From positions 124,001-188,000 of the forward strand of contig DFNX01000010.1 in the NCBI GenBank assembly GCA_002376235.1: a stretch of 64,000 nucleotides of DNA, given 5' to 3'. A program made the translations under genes and the position numbers. The notes under the pieces were generated by a model. It did not search any database and was not told the origin of the DNA. It was given only the letters and a program-made list of their open reading frames with translations. Source of the DNA: Neorhizobium sp. UBA3556. Lineage in GTDB: Bacteria > Pseudomonadota > Alphaproteobacteria > Rhizobiales > Rhizobiaceae. Positions 16,501-25,750 of the stretch are shown one piece after another; the stretch's first letter is position 1; each line of letters opens with the position of its first letter.

Positions 16501-19500
16501 GTGGATTTCATGACCAACAGCCTGACCGATGTTATGGCCCAGCAGCAATCACAAGGCGATGACCCGCTGTGGTACAAGGATGCGATCATCTACCAACTGC
16601 ATGTGAAGTCTTTCCATGACTCAAACGGCGACGGGATCGGTGATTTCAAGGGACTGACGGAAAAGCTCGATCATATCGCCTCGCTCGGCGCCAACGCGAT
16701 CTGGCTGCTACCCTTCTTCCCGTCCCCGCGCCGGGATGACGGCTACGACATCGCGGATTACGGCAATATCAGCCCTGACTATGGAACGATGGATGATTTT
16801 CGCGCCTTCGTCGATGCTGCGCATGAACGCGGTATCCGGGTCATCATCGAACTCGTCATCAACCATACGTCCGACCAGCATCCATGGTTCCAGCGGGCGC
16901 GCCATGCACCCGCCGGTTCGCCGGAGCGGGATTTCTACGTGTGGTCCGATAGCGACCAGAAATTTCCGGAAACCCGGATCATATTCATCGATACGGAGAA
17001 ATCGAACTGGACCTGGGATCCGGTTGCCGGCGCCTATTACTGGCATCGTTTCTATTCGCACCAGCCGGATCTCAACTTCGACAATCCACAGGTGCTTGAA
17101 GAGCTTTTGCAGGTCATGCGGTTCTGGGCCGATACGGGGATTGACGGGTTCCGGCTGGATGCGATCCCCTATCTGATCGAGCGCGAAGGGACAAATAACG
17201 AGAACTTAGCCGAGACACATGACATCCTGAAGCGCATCAGGGCCGCACTCGATGAAAGCCATCCAGGCAAGATGTTGCTTGCCGAAGCCAACCAGTGGCC
17301 GGAGGATACGCGGGAATATTTCGGCGAGGGTGACGAATGCAACATGGCGTTTCACTTCCCGCTGATGCCGCGCATGTATATGGCGATCGCCAAGGAAGAC
17401 CGGTTCCCGATCACCGACATCATGCGCCAGACGCCGGAGATCCCGGATAACTGCCAATGGGCAATCTTCCTCCGTAACCATGACGAGCTGACGCTTGAAA
17501 TGGTGACAGACGAGGAGCGCGACTATCTGTGGAACACCTATGCCGCGGACCGTCGCGCCCGCATCAATCTCGGCATCCGCCGGCGTCTGGCGCCGCTGAT
17601 GGAACGCGACCGGCGGCGGATCGAACTGATGAACGCACTGCTTTTGTCCATGCGCGGCACGCCGGTGATCTATTACGGCGACGAGATCGGCATGGGCGAC
17701 AACATCTATCTCGGCGACCGGGACGGCGTGCGCACTCCGATGCAATGGTCGCCGGACCGCAATGGCGGCTTTTCCAAGGGCGACCCTGCTCGCCTCGTCT
17801 TACCGCCAGTGATGGACCCTCTCTACGGTTACGAGGCGGTGAATGTCGAAGCACAGGGCGCGGATGCCCATTCGCTTCTGAACTGGACACGGCGCATGCT
17901 CGCCCTTCGCAACAGGCATCCGGCTTTCGGGCGCGGTTCGCTGCGTTTTCTTACTCCCGGCAACCGCAAGATCATGGCGTATCTGCGCGAGCATGAGGGC
18001 GAAACGATCCTCTGCGTCGCCAATCTTTCGCGCCTGCCACAGGCTGTCGAGTTGGATCTGGCGCAGTTCGAGGGTTCGGTGCCGATCGAGCTGACCGGCA
18101 TGTCGCCCTTTCCGCCGATCGGGCAGTTGACCTATCTGCTGACACTGCCGCCCTACGGCTTCTTCTGGTTCCAGTTATCGCCAGAATCCGATGGACCAAG
18201 CTGGCGCAAGGCGCCGCCGGAACAGGTGCAGGACATGGTGACCATGGTGGTGCGCCGCGACCTGCAGGAACTGATCGACCAGCCGAAACTGGCCGAAACG
18301 ATGTCGAATGAGGTGCTGCCGGGTTATCTGACCATGCGGCGCTGGTTCGGCTCTAAGGGCGAGATCCTAAATCATGCTTCGCTGGTTTCCGCGACGCCGC
18401 TGCCATTTGCCAACAACATCCTGCTCGGCGAGCTGGAAGCGGATGTTGCAGGAAGAATGGACAGCTATCTCCTGCCGCTCGCAGTCTCGTGGGACGACAG
18501 TTTTCCATCGGCGCTCGCCCAGCAGCTTTCGATGGCAAGGTTGCGGCAGGGCCGCCGAGTCGGCTTCCTCACGGACGGTTTTGCCCATGAGAGTTTCGCG
18601 CGCGCCATCCTGCGCGGCCTCTCTGAGCGCGCCGTGATTACCGGCCGCACAGGGGCGCTCGAATTCATCGGCACGGATCATCTCGACAGGTTGGACATCA
18701 CCGACGACCTGCCGGTGCATTGGCTTTCCGCCGAACAGTCGAACAGCTCATTGATTGTCGGCGATCTGGCGATGGTCAAACTGATCCGCCATATCTTTCC
18801 CGGTATCCATCCGGAGGTGGAGATGACGCGGCACCTCACCAAGGTGGGGTACCGGAACACGGCGCAGCTTCTCGGCGAAGTCGCCCGCACCGGGCCGGAT
18901 GGCACGCGCCACACGCTGATCATAGTGCAGAAGGCGATCCGCAATCAGGGAGATGCGTGGACCTGGATGCTCGGCAACCTACGTCGCTCGATCGACGAGA
19001 TCGTTGTGACCGGTCTCGAAAACCAAGCCGCGGACGAACATTTCAAGCCGCTGGTCGATTTCGCCGGAACGATCGGCACGAGGCTCGGTGAACTGCATGT
19101 CGCACTGGCCGAAAATACCGATGACGAGGCCTTCAAGCCTGAATGGGGCACGAAGGAGGATGTCGCCGCGGCACGGCGCGCCGTGGCCGACCAGATCGGC
19201 CAGAGCCTTACCATTTTGGAAGGCACGGTTCCCGGATTGGAAGGCGAGCTTGCCGAGATCGCGAAGTCGCTGATCGCGCGGCGCGACGAACTGACTGCAC
19301 TCGCCAGCCGCTTGATGGAAGCCACGGGTGGTACGTTGAAAACGCGCCATCACGGCGATTTCCATCTCGGCCAGATCCTGGTTGCAGAAAGCGACGCCTA
19401 CATCATCGACTTCGAAGGCGAACCGACGAAAACGCTTGTCGAGCGAAGGGCAAAGACCAACCCGCTGCGTGACGTGGCCGGACTTTTGCGCTCGCTGAGC

Positions 19501-19812
19501 TATCTCGCAGCGGCTGCAGACATGGATCGAGAGGTGGTAAGCGAGGTAGACGACATCCGCCATCGCCAACTGATTACGCGCTTCATCGAACTGGCCGAAC
19601 CGGCATTTCTGAGCGCTTATTTCACCGCCGTGGAGAAATCCGATGCATTGGTGCAGTCCAACGAAAACCGTGACCGGGTGCTCGATCTCTTCCTGCTCGA
19701 AAAGGCCGCCTACGAAGTGGCTTACGAGGTCCGCAGTCGGCCGCACTGGCTGCCCCTTCCGCTTGCCGGTTTTTCGGCGATCGCCTCCCGACTTCTGGAG
19801 ACTGACCGATGA
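16501..19812 (+). CDS. treS: Trehalose synthase fused to maltokinase
   Basis: A bifunctional 1103-residue protein. The N-terminal TreS domain (about 1-550) interconverts trehalose and maltose; it starts with WYKDAIIYQLHVKSF and carries nucleophile Asp220 in FRLDAIPYL, acid Glu262 in LLAEANQWPEDTREYFG and the late RNHDELTLEMV segment. The C-terminal maltokinase domain (about 640-1103) phosphorylates maltose to maltose 1-phosphate, the GlgE substrate. It has the kinase catalytic loop HGDFHLGQ (951-958) and metal-binding Asp970 in IIDFEGEPTKT. I chose GTG at 16501 because GGAGGA lies six bases upstream; an ATG at 16510 is the alternative. The stop overlaps the glgB start by ATGA. Confidence 0.95.
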   Translation: MDFMTNSLTDVMAQQQSQGDDPLWYKDAIIYQLHVKSFHDSNGDGIGDFKGLTEKLDHIASLGANAIWLLPFFPSPRRDDGYDIADYGNISPDYGTMDDFRAFVDAAHERGIRVIIELVINHTSDQHPWFQRARHAPAGSPERDFYVWSDSDQKFPETRIIFIDTEKSNWTWDPVAGAYYWHRFYSHQPDLNFDNPQVLEELLQVMRFWADTGIDGFRLDAIPYLIEREGTNNENLAETHDILKRIRAALDESHPGKMLLAEANQWPEDTREYFGEGDECNMAFHFPLMPRMYMAIAKEDRFPITDIMRQTPEIPDNCQWAIFLRNHDELTLEMVTDEERDYLWNTYAADRRARINLGIRRRLAPLMERDRRRIELMNALLLSMRGTPVIYYGDEIGMGDNIYLGDRDGVRTPMQWSPDRNGGFSKGDPARLVLPPVMDPLYGYEAVNVEAQGADAHSLLNWTRRMLALRNRHPAFGRGSLRFLTPGNRKIMAYLREHEGETILCVANLSRLPQAVELDLAQFEGSVPIELTGMSPFPPIGQLTYLLTLPPYGFFWFQLSPESDGPSWRKAPPEQVQDMVTMVVRRDLQELIDQPKLAETMSNEVLPGYLTMRRWFGSKGEILNHASLVSATPLPFANNILLGELEADVAGRMDSYLLPLAVSWDDSFPSALAQQLSMARLRQGRRVGFLTDGFAHESFARAILRGLSERAVITGRTGALEFIGTDHLDRLDITDDLPVHWLSAEQSNSSLIVGDLAMVKLIRHIFPGIHPEVEMTRHLTKVGYRNTAQLLGEVARTGPDGTRHTLIIVQKAIRNQGDAWTWMLGNLRRSIDEIVVTGLENQAADEHFKPLVDFAGTIGTRLGELHVALAENTDDEAFKPEWGTKEDVAAARRAVADQIGQSLTILEGTVPGLEGELAEIAKSLIARRDELTALASRLMEATGGTLKTRHHGDFHLGQILVAESDAYIIDFEGEPTKTLVERRAKTNPLRDVAGLLRSLSYLAAAADMDREVVSEVDDIRHRQLITRFIELAEPAFLSAYFTAVEKSDALVQSNENRDRVLDLFLLEKAAYEVAYEVRSRPHWLPLPLAGFSAIASRLLETDR

Positions 19813-22016
19813 TATATGAACGCGCAGAGCTGATGACCGGCATGGTGCAGGAAAGCCTGCAGGCACTTGCCGAAGGGCGGCACGGAGATCCCTTCTCCAT
19901 GCTCGGACGGCATCAATATGGTGACCTCACCGTGGTCAGGACACTGCTTCCCGGAGCGCTGTCGGTCTCGGTCATCGAAAGCGAGACCGGACGGGTGATG
20001 GCGGAGCTTGAGCCAATCCATGACGTCGGCATTTTTGCCGGGCTTGTCGACAGCCTGGCATCCTACCGTTTGCGGATCGAGTGGCCGGACGCCGTTCAGG
20101 AGATGGAAGACCCTTATTCATTTCCGCCGCTGCTCGGCGAACTGGATCTGCATCTGATCAGTCAGGGCACCCATTACGAACTCGGCCGCACGCTCGGCGC
20201 GATACCGATAGAGATCGACGGGGTCGAGGGCGTGCGCTTTTCCGTCTGGGCGCCGAATGCCCGAAGGGTTTCCGTGGTCGGTGATTTCAATGCCTGGGAC
20301 GGGCGACGCAACCCGATGCGGCTTCGCCCGCAGGCGGGCATCTGGGAACTGTTTATTCCACGGCTGACGCATGGCGAGCGCTACAAGTTCGAATTGCTGG
20401 ATGCCCATGGCAATCTGCTGCCGCAACGCGCCGACCCGGTGGCGCGGTCATCGGAGGCCGCCCCCTCGACCGCTTCAATCGTTGCCTCTGCAAAACCGTT
20501 CCGCTGGAATGATGCCGAATGGATGAAACAGCAAGGCGAGGACACGACCCGAGAGGGCGCCATCTCCGTCTACGAGGTACATCTCGGCTCCTGGCTAAGG
20601 ATTTCCGAGGAAGGCAATCGCTCACTCGACTGGGTGGAACTCAGCCAGCGACTTATCCCTTACGTCCAGTCTCTCGGTTTCACCCATATCGAGATGCTGC
20701 CGATCATGGAGCATCCGTTCGGCGGTTCATGGGGTTACCAGCCGCTCGGCCTTTTCGCCCCGACCGGACGTTATGGCACGCCGGAAGATTTTGCCTACTT
20801 CATCGACCGCTGCCATCAGGCGGGCATCGGCGTCATCCTCGACTGGGTGCCGGCGCATTTCCCGACCGATGTCTGGGGGCTCGCCCGTTTCGACGGGACA
20901 GCGCTCTATGAACATGCCGATCCACGCGAAGGGTTCCACAAGGACTGGAATACGCTGATCTACAATCTCGGCCGCAACGAGGTGAAAGGGTTCCTGATCG
21001 CTTCGGCGCTGGAATGGCTTGAGCATTTCCATGTAGATGCGCTGCGCGTCGATGCCGTCGCCTCGATGCTCTATCGTGATTACAGCCGCAACGAAGGCGA
21101 ATGGATACCCAACCAGTATGGCGGGCGAGAGAACCTCGAATCTGTCGAGTTCTTCAAACACCTCAACAGCATCATCCATGATCGCTGCCCGCATGCCTTT
21201 ACCGTTGCCGAAGAATCTACCGCATGGCCGGGTGTAACGAAACAGCCGGAAGACGGCGGGCTGGGCTTCGATTTCAAATGGAACATGGGCTGGATGCACG
21301 ACACGCTGCATTACATCTCGGATGATCCCGTATACCGAAAACATCACCATGGCGGCATGACCTTCGGAATGATCTATGCCTATTCCGAGCGCTTCATGCT
21401 GCCGATCAGCCATGACGAAGTAGTGCATGGCAAAGGCTCGATGCTTGCCAAAATGCCGGGCGACCGCTGGCAGAAGCTTGCCAACCTGCGCGCCTATTAC
21501 GGCTTCATGTGGGGCCATCCGGGCAAGAAACTGCTGTTCATGGGCCAGGAGATCGCCCAGGAGACGGAGTGGAACCACGATGACTCCGTTGTCTGGGATC
21601 TTATCGACCGTCCGGAACATGCAGGCATTCAGTTCCTGATCCGCGACCTCAACCAGCTTTATGCCGCCGAGCCGGCATTGCAGTTCAGCGACCTTCATTC
21701 CGAAGGCTTTCAGTGGGCCGTGGCGGATGACGCGGAAAACTCCGTCTACGGCATGCTGCGCTCATCGCAGGATCGCGCGTCACATATGCTGGTGATGTCG
21801 AACATGACTCCGGTTCCACGCTACGGCTACCGGGTCGGCGTGCCCGAGGAAGGGCGCTGGGAAGTCGTGCTCAACACGGATGCGGCAATCTATGGCGGCG
21901 CGAATTTCGGCCAGATGGATGCTTGGGCGCAACGCTCTCAGGAACACGGCAAACCGTTCTCCATAGCACTCGACCTGCCTCCGCTTTCGACTGTGTTCTT
22001 AAGATGGAGAAAATAA
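19809..22016 (+). CDS. glgB: 1,4-alpha-glucan branching enzyme
   Basis: Introduces alpha-1,6 branches into the glucan made by GlgE. The 735-residue protein has an N-terminal domain, a CBM48 domain (VRFSVWAPNARRVSVVGDFN) and a GH13 barrel with nucleophile Asp415 in LRVDAVASMLYRDYSR, acid Glu468 in VAEESTAWPGVT, and ISHDEVVHGKGSM. The start overlaps the treS stop (ATGA), so it is translationally coupled as the third gene of the GlgE pathway operon. Its TAA at 22014-22016 directly abuts the stop of the convergent ycaQ-like gene with no base between them, and I see no terminator there. Confidence 0.97.
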   Translation: MIYERAELMTGMVQESLQALAEGRHGDPFSMLGRHQYGDLTVVRTLLPGALSVSVIESETGRVMAELEPIHDVGIFAGLVDSLASYRLRIEWPDAVQEMEDPYSFPPLLGELDLHLISQGTHYELGRTLGAIPIEIDGVEGVRFSVWAPNARRVSVVGDFNAWDGRRNPMRLRPQAGIWELFIPRLTHGERYKFELLDAHGNLLPQRADPVARSSEAAPSTASIVASAKPFRWNDAEWMKQQGEDTTREGAISVYEVHLGSWLRISEEGNRSLDWVELSQRLIPYVQSLGFTHIEMLPIMEHPFGGSWGYQPLGLFAPTGRYGTPEDFAYFIDRCHQAGIGVILDWVPAHFPTDVWGLARFDGTALYEHADPREGFHKDWNTLIYNLGRNEVKGFLIASALEWLEHFHVDALRVDAVASMLYRDYSRNEGEWIPNQYGGRENLESVEFFKHLNSIIHDRCPHAFTVAEESTAWPGVTKQPEDGGLGFDFKWNMGWMHDTLHYISDDPVYRKHHHGGMTFGMIYAYSERFMLPISHDEVVHGKGSMLAKMPGDRWQKLANLRAYYGFMWGHPGKKLLFMGQEIAQETEWNHDDSVVWDLIDRPEHAGIQFLIRDLNQLYAAEPALQFSDLHSEGFQWAVADDAENSVYGMLRSSQDRASHMLVMSNMTPVPRYGYRVGVPEEGRWEVVLNTDAAIYGGANFGQMDAWAQRSQEHGKPFSIALDLPPLSTVFLRWRK

Positions 22017-23210
22017 CTACTCCCCTCGCCAGCCCGGCTGATAGACGACCTTCTCGACACCGGCGAAGCGGCCCACCCGCTGCAGTTCCGCATCGAGTTT
22101 TTCCAGCCTGCCGGCAGAGGTCCGCACGCCTTTTTCCAACCACAGCCGCTTGACGTCGAGCAGACCCGCCTTGCGGTCCGCCTTCATGTCGATACGCCCA
22201 ATCATCCGGTCGCCTTCCAGAAGCGGAAAGACGTAATAGCCGTATTGCCGTTTCGGTTCGGGCACGAAGACCTCGATGCGATAGAAAAAATTGAACAGGC
22301 GCTCGGCGCGATCCCGATTGCGCAGCAGCGGATCGAACGGGCTGAGCACCCGGATACGCGCCGGCGGATCGGGAATGTCGCCTAGATGGTCGGGAAAACC
22401 GAGAAGCGCGAAAGAGGCCCGCGGACGACTGCCATCGGCTGCCTCGATCACGACTTCGGTCAGTTCGTCGCGATGGCCTGCCACCCAGGCCTTTGCCTCT
22501 TCCGGCGTAACGATATCCCAGAAGGCGGCGAGTTCTCCTGATGTTGCAAAACCGAGTTTCTTCATCGCGCTGCGGCAGGCCCAGTCGACGAATTCCTCAT
22601 GATCGACTTCGGGTTCGTGATGATGGGCGGCGATGACGCGTTCGGTGAGATCATAGACCTTTTGAAAGTTGACCCGCCCTGCGATCGCCAACTTGCCGGT
22701 GTGCCAGTAGTATTCGAGCGCCGTCTTGTTCGGATGCCAGTTCCACCAACCGCCGGACTTGTGGTCCTCCACCTTCAAGTCGCGGGACATGATTGCCCCG
22801 TTTTCGGCGATATGCCGGAATGTGTCGTCGAAAGCGGAATCGAAGCCCTCGCCATGCCATTTGCGCCAGCGCTCCGCGAGGATAGGTTCGCGGCGGCGAA
22901 AACGGTGTTTCCAGTAGCGGAAAAGCCGCGCCGGGATGATCGAGGCGTCGTGGGTCCAGTGTTCGAAAAGCTCGCCATCCTTTTCGAGAAGCGCTGTCAG
23001 GTGCTCGCGCCGATAGGTCTGGTTGCGGGAAAACAGGATCATGTGATGGGCGCGTTCGACGGTGGCGATACTATCCACCTGGACGAAGCCGAGATCCTCG
23101 ATCAGTTGCAGCAAATCGGCCTTGGCCAGAGCGCGACCGGGCGGAGCGCAAAGCTGCTGCCGTTCCAGAAAGATCCGCCGTGCCTGCTCGTTGTCGATCA
23201 AAATAGCCAT
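22017..23210 (-). CDS. YcaQ-type winged-helix DNA glycosylase
   Basis: A 397-residue member of the HTH_42 (winged helix DNA-binding) family. Characterised members YcaQ (E. coli) and AlkX/AZL unhook DNA interstrand crosslinks or remove alkylated bases using a catalytic Gln-x-Asp. Here QVD occupies residues 44-46 in LGFVQVDSIATVERAHH, the conserved place, and the later SGGWWNWHPNKTALEYYWHTG stretch and KRQYGYYVFPLLEGDR segment are family hallmarks. A role in repair of alkylation or crosslink damage follows from the family. The gene is monocistronic, convergent with glgB and divergent from bioMNY. Confidence 0.85.
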   Translation of the reverse strand: MAILIDNEQARRIFLERQQLCAPPGRALAKADLLQLIEDLGFVQVDSIATVERAHHMILFSRNQTYRREHLTALLEKDGELFEHWTHDASIIPARLFRYWKHRFRRREPILAERWRKWHGEGFDSAFDDTFRHIAENGAIMSRDLKVEDHKSGGWWNWHPNKTALEYYWHTGKLAIAGRVNFQKVYDLTERVIAAHHHEPEVDHEEFVDWACRSAMKKLGFATSGELAAFWDIVTPEEAKAWVAGHRDELTEVVIEAADGSRPRASFALLGFPDHLGDIPDPPARIRVLSPFDPLLRNRDRAERLFNFFYRIEVFVPEPKRQYGYYVFPLLEGDRMIGRIDMKADRKAGLLDVKRLWLEKGVRTSAGRLEKLDAELQRVGRFAGVEKVVYQPGWRGE

Positions 23211-23319
23211 GGCGGGAGACTATGGGCTTAATGCAACCTTTGCAATGTTCTTTTTTTGTTCCGAATTCCTTTGTGGTCGTTGGCGGTTTATAGACGCGAG
23301 AGGATTTTGAGGATCTGGT

Positions 23320-24006
23320 TTGGATATCCAATTTGAAAAGGTCGAGGTTCGCTTCGAGGGCCGCACTGTCATCCATCCGCTCGACCTGACGATAAACGGG
23401 CGGCGGGTCGGCATTATCGGGTTGAACGGCTCCGGCAAGACCACGCTTGCGCGGATGATCAACGGGCTGGTCAAGCCATCATCCGGCCGGGTGACGGTCA
23501 ACGGCTTCGATACGGTCGCGAATGAGGACGAGGCGCGCGGACAGAGCGGCTTCATATTCCAGAACCCGCAAAACCAGATCATCCTGCCGCTTTTGCGCGA
23601 GGATATCGCGCTCGGCCTCAAGTCGCGGAAGCTGCCGAAGCAGGCGGTGACGGCGGCGGTCGACGCCATCCTCGACCGTTTCGGCATCAGTCATCTCGGC
23701 GACAGGCGTGCGCACGAGCTTTCCGGCGGGGAATTGCAGCTTGCAGCGCTTGCCTCGGTGCTCGTCACCGAGCCGAAAATTCTGGTGATGGACGAGCCGA
23801 CCAACCAGCTCGACCTGAAGAACCGCAACCTGGTGGAAAAGACGATCCACATACTGCCAGAAGACGTGATCGTCATCAGCCACGACCTCGATCTCGTGGC
23901 CGGCCTGGACCGGGTTCTGCTGGTTCATGAGGGACGCATCGCGGCAGATGGTGGGCCGGCGGAAGTCATCAGTGAGTACCGGGCGATGCACGGAGCGACA
24001 GCCTGA
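23320..24006 (+). CDS. bioM: Biotin ECF transporter ATPase subunit
   Basis: A 228-residue ABC ATPase of the energy-coupling factor type that powers BioY-dependent biotin uptake. Walker A is GLNGSGKTT (residues 37-45), the Q-loop is FIFQNPQNQI, the signature is LSGGELQLAALA, Walker B is ILVMDEPT and the H-loop is VISHDLD. The start is TTG at 23320 with GAGG upstream. The next gene, bioN, starts on the last base of the stop codon. The leader contains TTATAGA at 23289-23295, half of the BioR operator consensus, too weak to call. Confidence 0.92.
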   Translation: MDIQFEKVEVRFEGRTVIHPLDLTINGRRVGIIGLNGSGKTTLARMINGLVKPSSGRVTVNGFDTVANEDEARGQSGFIFQNPQNQIILPLLREDIALGLKSRKLPKQAVTAAVDAILDRFGISHLGDRRAHELSGGELQLAALASVLVTEPKILVMDEPTNQLDLKNRNLVEKTIHILPEDVIVISHDLDLVAGLDRVLLVHEGRIAADGGPAEVISEYRAMHGATA

Positions 24007-24611
24007 TGCGCTCGCTGCATATCGATGGCGACAGCGTTCTGCACCGGCTGCCCGCGGCTGTGAAGCTGGCGGCGCTTGCCGTCATCAGCCTCGTTCTCTT
24101 CATGATCAACACTGCAGGATTTCTCGCAGGGGCGGCGCTTGCAGGCCTTGCCGGCCACGCGCTACTGCGGATCAGCGCTGCAGAAATCTGGCGCCGGATG
24201 CGCCCGTTCGTGCTGATCGTTGTCGTCGTTGCGCTGTTTACGGCGATTTTCAACGGCACGGGCGAAGGGCTGATCGCGTTCTTCCGACTGGCGGCGCTGG
24301 CGCTGTTCGCCAGTATTGTCACAGCGACGACCACGACCGGTGATTTCATCGATGTGATCACCAAAGCTGCGATGCCGCTCGAGCGGCTCGGTCTTCTGAA
24401 GGCGCAGGATGTGGGGCTTTCGATCGGCCTTGTCATCCGTTTCGTGCCGGAAATCCTCAGCCGCTACGAGGTGATCCGGGATGCGCATTACGCCCGTGGG
24501 CTGAAGCCGCGCCCGGTATCGCTCATCGTTCCGCTGATCATCACCACGCTCAGAAGCGCGGACGAGATTGCAGCCGCCATTGACGCCCGCGGTATCCGCA
24601 GTCAGAAGTGA
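24006..24611 (+). CDS. bioN: Biotin ECF transporter membrane coupling subunit
   Basis: A 201-residue transmembrane (T) component. Hydrophobic helices run through LAALAVISLVLFMINTAGFL and FVLIVVVVALFTAIF, and the coupling helices carry the two Ala-Arg-Gly-type motifs that contact the ATPase: HYARGLKPRP near residue 165 and IDARGIRS at the end. Its ATG overlaps the bioM TGA by one base (TGATG), so translation is coupled. bioY follows after 30 bases. Confidence 0.92.
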   Translation: MRSLHIDGDSVLHRLPAAVKLAALAVISLVLFMINTAGFLAGAALAGLAGHALLRISAAEIWRRMRPFVLIVVVVALFTAIFNGTGEGLIAFFRLAALALFASIVTATTTTGDFIDVITKAAMPLERLGLLKAQDVGLSIGLVIRFVPEILSRYEVIRDAHYARGLKPRPVSLIVPLIITTLRSADEIAAAIDARGIRSQK

Positions 24612-24641
24612 CGAATTGTCAGCCTTGAGGAATTCCAAACC

Positions 24642-25205
24642 ATGGCAACCCGCGACCTCGTTCTTTCAGCGCTCTTTGCCGCCATCATCGTGGCTCTCGG
24701 CCTCGTTCCACCGATCATGCTCGGCTTCATTCCGGTTCCGATAACCGCCCAGTCGCTTGGCGTGATGCTCGCGGGCGTCGTGCTCGGCGCCAAGCGCGGC
24801 ACGATTTCGGTATTGCTCGTGCTGGTTCTTGCCGCGATCGGGCTTCCGGTTCTTTCCGGCGGCCGTGGCGGCCTTGCCGTGTTCATGGCGCCGACCACCG
24901 GCTATCTGATCGGCTGGGTATTCGCCGTCCTCACCACCGGCTACCTGTCGCAGCTTCTCGTCAGCCACAGCCAGGCCGGTTTTGTGCAGACGGTCAATTT
25001 CTTCGTCGCGGCGCTGTTCGGCGGTGTGATCGTTCTTTACGTCTGTGGCATCAGCTATCTGGCGCTGGTCACCGGCCTCGGCTTCTCCAAGGCATTCATG
25101 GGATCGCTCGCCTTCATTCCGGGCGATGTGTTGAAAGCCGTGATCGCAGCCCTTGCTGGCCGGGCCGTCATGGTCGGTTACCCGCTCCTGCCCCAGAGGG
25201 CATGA
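24642..25205 (+). CDS. bioY: Biotin transporter substrate-binding subunit BioY
   Basis: A 187-residue integral membrane S-component. Six helices can be followed. LMAPTTGYLIGWVFA near residue 90 (the conserved PTxGYL motif that lines the biotin site), LGAKRGTISVLLVLVLAAIG and the late IPGDVLKAVIAALAG are diagnostic. It is the last gene of bioMNY; together the three form a complete ECF biotin importer, so the cell scavenges biotin. It is convergent with the thioesterase gene 14 bases away. Confidence 0.95.
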   Translation: MATRDLVLSALFAAIIVALGLVPPIMLGFIPVPITAQSLGVMLAGVVLGAKRGTISVLLVLVLAAIGLPVLSGGRGGLAVFMAPTTGYLIGWVFAVLTTGYLSQLLVSHSQAGFVQTVNFFVAALFGGVIVLYVCGISYLALVTGLGFSKAFMGSLAFIPGDVLKAVIAALAGRAVMVGYPLLPQRA

Positions 25206-25219
25206 AGAGGGCTTAAGGC

Positions 25220-25618
25220 TCAATCAAGAAACGAATAAAGCCAGTCGCGCAGTTCTTCGGGAAGCGCGACTGAGCTGCCTCCCTTTCCATCTGTCGCGAC
25301 CCAGACGATCTCGACTTCGGCGACAGGTTCGTCGCCACGGGTCATGCGAACAAGGAAACCGGCCGATTTTCCGCCGATCTTGCTGACCCCGACATGGGTG
25401 TGGACGACATCTCCGACGGCAAGCGGCACATGGAATGTGCCTGCGACCTTGCCGGTGATGAAGAACGGATCATCTCCCTTGGCCTTGCGGCGACGCCAGA
25501 AGGCGGCAACGGCTTCTTCTGCGCGGTCGATATAGACCGAACGGAACATCTGGCCATTCATGTCGACGTCGCGGAAGGCAACGCGAAAATCCGACGCTTT
25601 GATCGTATCCTTGGCCAC
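25220..25618 (-). CDS. Acyl-CoA thioesterase, 4-hydroxybenzoyl-CoA thioesterase (hotdog) family
   Basis: A 132-residue single hotdog-fold protein. The catalytic helix region reads FRVAFRDVDMNGQMFRSVYI (Asp in RDVDMNG), followed by FHVPLAVGDVVHTHVGVSK and a long FLVRMTRGDEPVAEVEIVWV strand, as in YbgC/FadM-type thioesterases. I chose the GTG at 25618 (AGAGG just upstream), which gives the family's usual N-terminus and length; the open frame runs much further upstream into sequence that is antisense to the next gene. The exact acyl-CoA substrate is unknown. Confidence 0.82.
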   Translation of the reverse strand: MAKDTIKASDFRVAFRDVDMNGQMFRSVYIDRAEEAVAAFWRRRKAKGDDPFFITGKVAGTFHVPLAVGDVVHTHVGVSKIGGKSAGFLVRMTRGDEPVAEVEIVWVATDGKGGSSVALPEELRDWLYSFLD

Positions 25619-25750
25619 GCACACCTCTGAACAGCCATTTCCTTGAAGCCTATTCTTTCCGGCCAAACCGGTCCGAGAGCAAGGCCTGCTGCTTGAAAAA
25701 ATGCCGCGGATGCGCCATGTCGTGGGCAAGAGACCGTCGGGGACAGTTCC

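Noticed and set aside
23288..23297. Possible BioR operator before bioM
   Set aside because: Only TTATAGA of the TTATAGATAA-type consensus is present; the right half does not match, so I do not call it.
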